Source of the DNA: Akebia trifoliata
Taxonomy: Eukaryota; Streptophyta; Magnoliopsida; Ranunculales; Lardizabalaceae
Direction of reading: 5' to 3'
DNA: 64,000 nucleotides
NCBI GenBank assembly: GCA_017979445.1
Contig: CM030706.1
Coordinates: 10,402,967-10,466,966, forward strand
Under the pieces are notes generated by a model, which made no database searches, was not told where the DNA came from, and saw only the letters and a list, made by a program, of their open reading frames with translations. Each line of letters begins with the position of its first letter. Within the stretch, counting starts at the first letter, position 1. A program made the translations under genes and the position numbers. Positions 60,601-64,000 of the stretch are shown in pieces.

Positions 60601-63177
60601 AAATGGAACTCCTAATACAAAAAAAGATACTCAAAACTAGAATGTAAATCTAACTAATTTCAAACTAACCCCAACGAAAATAAAAGTGAGAAAAAAAAAA
60701 TGGACCCAAACAAGTGGAAACCCAACTAATTCCAATAAATGTGTCATTTATTGGGTTAAGGGTCAAAGTAATGAGATTTTTGGTCTAAGAGTCAAAGTAA
60801 TCCCATTACAAAAGTCCCCCCCCCCCCCCCCCCCCCCCTCTTCCCACCAAAGTTTGAATGTTAATCCAAGGATAACCTTCCTATAAATGTGTAAATTGAG
60901 ATTATTATAACTATCTTCAAAATATATAAACTGTTTTTAGCATTGCAAGGAAAAAAAAAAATTGTTGTAAATAAGCCTATTCAAGCTCTTCAGCAAGTCC
61001 AGTTTCCCTATGAAAAATAAAACACAGGTTGTACCAATATAGGCCATCCACCACACCCTCAAAACTCTAAGAAACCCAAACTTCTTTAAATAAATAAAAG
61101 AACCTTGAAAAAAGGACAAAATCCAAAATGGGAAGTCAATGAAGCACCATTGATGGCATCATCTCAGCTAACAAGCCACAAGAGCAACTACCCTAGATCA
61201 AGGGGAAAATAGGTTACTGCCTGACATACCTTCAGCATCTCAGTTGCAGTAGGACGTAGACGTGGTTCTTTTGTGAGGCACTTCGCAACAAAATCATGGA
61301 ACACAAGTGACCTGTGTAAGGGAAAAATAGATACGAAAAAGAAGAAAAGAAACTAAGAATCCATAAATAGAACACTGTGATGAGTAATATTTATAGATGA
61401 AGCTAGGTATACACTACAAACAAGGAGAAAAACGTGTAAAAGTCTACTAATATCAAAATGTTAACTCTTCAGAAGAGGAGACATCTCACTAACTAAAATG
61501 ACACCAGCACACCAGCAACCAACAAACATGCAGGTTTTAGGCCTCAAAATTATGTGACTACCATTGGAAAGCCTCGAGATGTGATTGCACAAAAGAAAGT
61601 CAAATAGATTTAGTCTTTTGTTCATAAGTAATAGCTGAGACCTTTCGTGTCATTCACTGAATTTTATGAGATCAAATCCTTGCAAAACCGGAAAATATTG
61701 CTGAAACTTACTGAGCCAAATAAATTGCCAAGCTTTCAAAAAACCTCTACAACCTCAAGGTCACTGCTATTTCTTCATAAACAAATTTTGAATACAAATA
61801 AATACAGGAGCATTATGGAGAAAATCCTAAATATTGCTAAACCAATGCCAATTCATCAAAGATATCAACGAAATTGTCACCCCTTCCAATCCCACCAACA
61901 CACCCAAATCTTAAGCATCAGATTCATAAATTTTAATTCCAATTTGAGGCAAAAAAGTCCAACCCGACATCTAAGGAGATCTAATCAAGAAACAACACTA
62001 TCTAGAATAGGGAAGAGAGAATGCTCCCATAGAGAGAATGCTACCATAGTGGTGTAAGGCGACTTCAAAAGTGATTCAAAACCCCATGGCATGGTTTTAA
62101 AACTTGGTTGAGATCGAGATGACTCAGGTAAGTCTTCCCAGTCTCGTAGACTAATGAGTGAGATGTCAATGTGAATCGTCCAAGATCCAAGTTGACTTGT
62201 CTGATATTTTGAGAATATCAGCAAATCTATGAAAACTTGACCGAGTTAACTGGGTTGTGCTTTTTAATATAAAATAATTAATATTCACTATTTACAATTT
62301 TGTTATCAATATAGATATAGATTTTGTGATTGAGCATATACTAATCTACCTTATAGTAAAAAAAAATTAAAATTATTTAAATATAAATATATTAAATTAA
62401 ATAAATTTAAACTGACTTAAACCGCTTGACTCGTCCTAGACAAGATGACTCGGACGTGTCAACTTGGTATCGATGAGGGGAAAAAAAAAAGGGGGGGGGG
62501 GGGGGTGTACAAGACGAGGAACAATCATAGTTTCTATCCTTGTTTGGTATGACTAGGTGTTTCTCTTCGTGGTCAGTGCTTTATTGTTGGCTAGGTTTTG
62601 AGTCCCCATTTGTGGCATCCAAGAGGATCCTCTGGAATGTACTCCCTTTAGCTATCAGTTGGGGTTTGTGGAAGGAGAGGAACAATAGTAAATTGAAAAT
62701 AAAGAGAGTTTGGTGCAAGATGTAATCATTGAGGATCCCGTTTTTCTAGGGCAAATTTTTTTTTTTAAAGAATTCAAAGGGAACTTCTTGAAGATTTTTA
62801 GTTTAGAGGGGAAATGGTTCATAACTTAGTGGAACTATAGTGCTTGTGGGCTTCCAACCTGCTTTGTATCTGGGAAGGTCACCTCGACCTCCATTTGCTC
62901 TTAATACAATTTTATTTGTAAAAAATGGGTTTCAGTTCAGCATGGGAAAGGATATGCAGAGCCTAGAGCAATAAAAATCAAGTAAAAGGAAAGTAATGCT
63001 CTCAGACCACATGCAGGTTGCCACTTTAAAAAGCAAATTCTAGATATAAAGATATGGATTTCAAGAATCAAGATTCTTTTTTTTTTTTTTTCTAGGAAAA
63101 AAAAGGGAACCAAGAGCAAACCATTTTTCCTTATCCTCAAGCATTGGAGCTGGCTCAATGGATATCATGAAAAGTAC
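54680..63177 (-). CDS. SIK1: Ste20/Hippo-like serine/threonine kinase, 3' part
   Basis: Nine minus-strand exons in phase: 63177-63122, 61311-61230, 58343-58215, 58105-57958, 57806-57656, 57181-56956, 56028-55828, 55736-55651 and 54779-54680. They give 392 residues to a TAG stop; upstream exons lie beyond the window. The first two encode the end of the kinase domain (VLFMISIEPAPMLEDKEKW; KCLTKEPRLRPTATEML, subdomain XI with its invariant Arg). Next comes a basic KFKWGASAMFPKIEKARHIR segment, a variable linker, then the conserved C-terminal region (LWSIYAAGNTVPIPFLKATD, STLMNLAQALAYHKM, EEMPLQDLQAAQEQQTIQNL). This architecture matches Arabidopsis SIK1 (At1g69220), a germinal-centre-type kinase related to Hippo that acts with MOB1 in growth control. 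The intron after 56,956 has a GC donor. No lesion seen; probably functional. Confidence 0.9.
55018..55515. mobile_element. MITE-like element in last kinase intron
   Basis: The left end AGGGCATAATTGGGT and the right end AACCCATTTTAAGCCCT are inverted. Inside, GATCCGAATCCGAATTT and GGATATGGATCC-type words repeat in both orientations. No coding content. Confidence 0.5.
57405..57470. mobile_element. MITE family 2, right-end fragment
   Basis: GTTTTTTCCATGAGTCATTCTTCATGA and GGATCCTGACCCATTA match the right terminus of the copy at 34,754-34,983. It lies in a kinase intron. Confidence 0.5.
58659..58677. repeat. C19 homopolymer
   Basis: Nineteen consecutive C followed by an A-rich tract, inside a kinase intron. 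Confidence 0.9.
59022..59760 (-). mobile_element. LINE 3' fragment (zf-RVT), minus strand
   Basis: The 3' end shows a TTTTTTGATAACCAAAAATT terminus (poly(A) on the minus strand) near 59,033. Minus frames 59,676-59,243 hold the zf-RVT part: a SNIREWLVSLNKLLTIDHLK segment and a Cys pair at FCSLCK. Several frameshifts. It lies in the large kinase intron. Confidence 0.72.
59761..60444. other. intronic spacer, no gene seen
   Basis: Part of the kinase intron 61,229-58,344. AT-rich, no coding similarity or transposon end recognised. Confidence 0.35.
60445..60690. repeat. two-copy ~120 bp tandem repeat
   Basis: Two diverged units share, in order, AAATAG(C/T)ACTCAAAC, ACTCAAAA(G/C)TAGAATGTAA, AAACTAACCCC and AAATAAAAGTGA. 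The first starts near 60,450, the second near 60,575. Non-coding. Confidence 0.7.
60816..60838. repeat. C23 homopolymer
   Basis: Twenty-three consecutive C inside a kinase intron. It creates spurious proline runs. Confidence 0.9.
61320..62089. other. intronic spacer, no gene seen
   Basis: Part of the kinase intron 63,121-61,312. The 136-codon plus frame at 61,647-62,057 has no recognisable domain and is antisense to the gene; I do not support it. Confidence 0.4.
62090..62480. mobile_element. CATGGTTTTAAA-end MITE, degenerate copy
   Basis: Begins CATGGTTTTAAAACTTGGTT, with GAGATCGAGATGACTC and, near its other side, GACAAGATGACTCGGACG. It is related to the element at 53,851-54,078 but longer, with an AT-rich insert and no intact right end. 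Confidence 0.5.
62491..62505. repeat. G15 homopolymer
   Basis: An A10 run followed by fifteen G, in a kinase intron. Confidence 0.9.
62535..62770 (+). mobile_element. LINE 3' fragment, plus strand
   Basis: A plus frame (62,540-62,725) carries the LINE ORF2 C-terminus: SKRILWNVLPLAISWGLWKE followed by RNN, resembling the LINE at 16,723 (KEILRNLLPFAMTWGF). A T-rich tract follows. The two fragments appear to be the same family in opposite orientation. Confidence 0.7.
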
Positions 63178-63379
63178 CTATCAAAAAGACAAAAAGCAAG
63201 TAAAATAACACTGTCAAAAACTACGCAAAACAAAAAATTTAACTGCAAGAGTCATTAAGGTTGTAATAAAAGTAACTAATGAAAATAAAGTCACTGACTC
63301 ATTAGAATTGAATATAATATGCTAGAACCTTCCAAAACACTAAACACAATGCATCAAGAGCACATTGTGTTACTAACAT

Positions 63380-63619
63380 AACCCCAAGGGGTTGGCCTAG
63401 TGACAAGCTGATCCTTGATAAGCTCGTCAGGAAGGGTAGGTCAAGTGTTTGAAACCCCACAAAGCAATGAATTCCTTGGGACCACCCTCCAGGGTCCAGT
63501 TGACCCTCGACTCAACCAGTTGCACATAGGACTTTCTGAGGGAGTGGTGTGTGGCCATGTGATTAGTCTCACTCGAATGGTGGGGATGCCCATGATAAGC
63601 AAAAATTAAAATAAAAAGG
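63380..63619 (+). mobile_element. tRNA-derived SINE with 15 bp target duplication
   Basis: The head contains GGTTGGCCTAGTGAC (A-box-like) and CAAGTGTTTGAAACCCC (B-box-like), the tail is A-rich, and flanks are TTGTGTTACTAACAT (63,365-63,379) and TTGTGTTACCAACAT (63,620-63,634). It lies upstream of the first visible kinase exon, probably in an intron. Confidence 0.75.
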
Positions 63620-63899
63620 TTGTGTTACCAACATGAACAGTAAGAACTTGAAGTATATAAAAGAATGGAATATCCTCTATTAAGAATTGAGATGGAAGAT
63701 ATAGGGCATCCCCACTCAAGAAAATAAAGCCCACCCACATCTTATACATAACTTTCCAGTACCACCAATTATTGGGACTTTTTATTTGAGGGAGGGAGGA
63801 ATCTTATTAATATCTTGATATACAGTTTCTGACACTAAAATTGTTCACATTTAGAGCTAAAACAAGAACTTATGGCTCAATAGAGTTTATGAAGAGGAA

Positions 63900-64000
63900 C
63901 AAGCCTATGACAGTGGAGGAAAAACCACTATATATATATATATATATATACAAGCCTATGACAGTGGAGGAAAAACCACTATATATATAAATGTTGGATT
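63900..64000. repeat. 51 bp tandem duplication with AT microsatellite
   Basis: CAAGCCTATGACAGTGGAGG followed by AAAAACCACTATATATA occurs at 63,900 and 63,951. The AT tract at 63,929-63,950 lies between them. The second copy runs to the window edge. Confidence 0.88.

Noticed and set aside
61647..62057. 136-codon plus-strand open frame
   Set aside because: No recognisable domain, antisense within a kinase intron, and composition typical of AT-rich spacer.

Overview
The window is nuclear DNA from a flowering plant. It has GT-AG spliced genes, (AT)n microsatellites, Copia, Ty3/Gypsy, LINE, SINE, PIF/Harbinger and MITE sequence, and plant-type proteins. I cannot name the species. The sequence is AT-rich and repeat-dominated; only two genes look functional.

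Layout. 0-5 kb: AT-rich spacer with a MITE-like patch, a ~270 bp direct duplication and a short tandem array. 5.17-7.54 kb (+): an intact five-exon gene for box C/D snoRNA protein 1 (BCD1, HIT zinc finger). 8-13 kb: spacer with SINEs and a possible hAT-type non-autonomous element. 13.4-19.5 kb (+): a cyclic nucleotide-gated channel (CNGC) pseudogene that keeps its introns, with two LINE tails and a foldback MITE in those introns. 20-23.2 kb: short repeats, a two-exon class III peroxidase relic (-) and two unidentified coding-like fragments (-). 23.3-32.7 kb (+): a decayed Ty3/Gypsy element of Tat/Ogre type with gag C-terminus, protease, RT, two RNase H domains, integrase, polypurine tract and 3' LTR. 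33-35.5 kb: another LTR fragment and two MITE families. 35.87-40.21 kb: a PIF/Harbinger transposon with TIRs, TAA target duplication, a Myb/SANT ORF and a DDE transposase, both decayed. 40.2-42 kb (-): a chromovirus pol tail. 42.7-53 kb: nested Copia elements. A minus-strand Copia with paired LTRs and a TTTTT duplication (43,312-52,003) sits inside the reverse-transcriptase reading frame of a plus-strand Copia, and itself carries a SIRE-like gag/LTR piece. 54.68-63.18 kb (-): the 3' part of a Ste20/Hippo-like kinase gene (SIK1 type), nine exons, continuing beyond the right edge, with introns full of LINE, MITE and SINE debris.

The two intact genes belong to unrelated housekeeping roles (snoRNP assembly and Hippo-type growth signalling) and are not functionally linked. 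Most of the rest is a layered record of transposon insertions whose order can partly be read from target duplications and interrupted reading frames. I found no convincing previously undescribed system. The most informative structures are the nested Copia stack, the near-complete Harbinger element, the MITE families and the many-lesion CNGC pseudogene.
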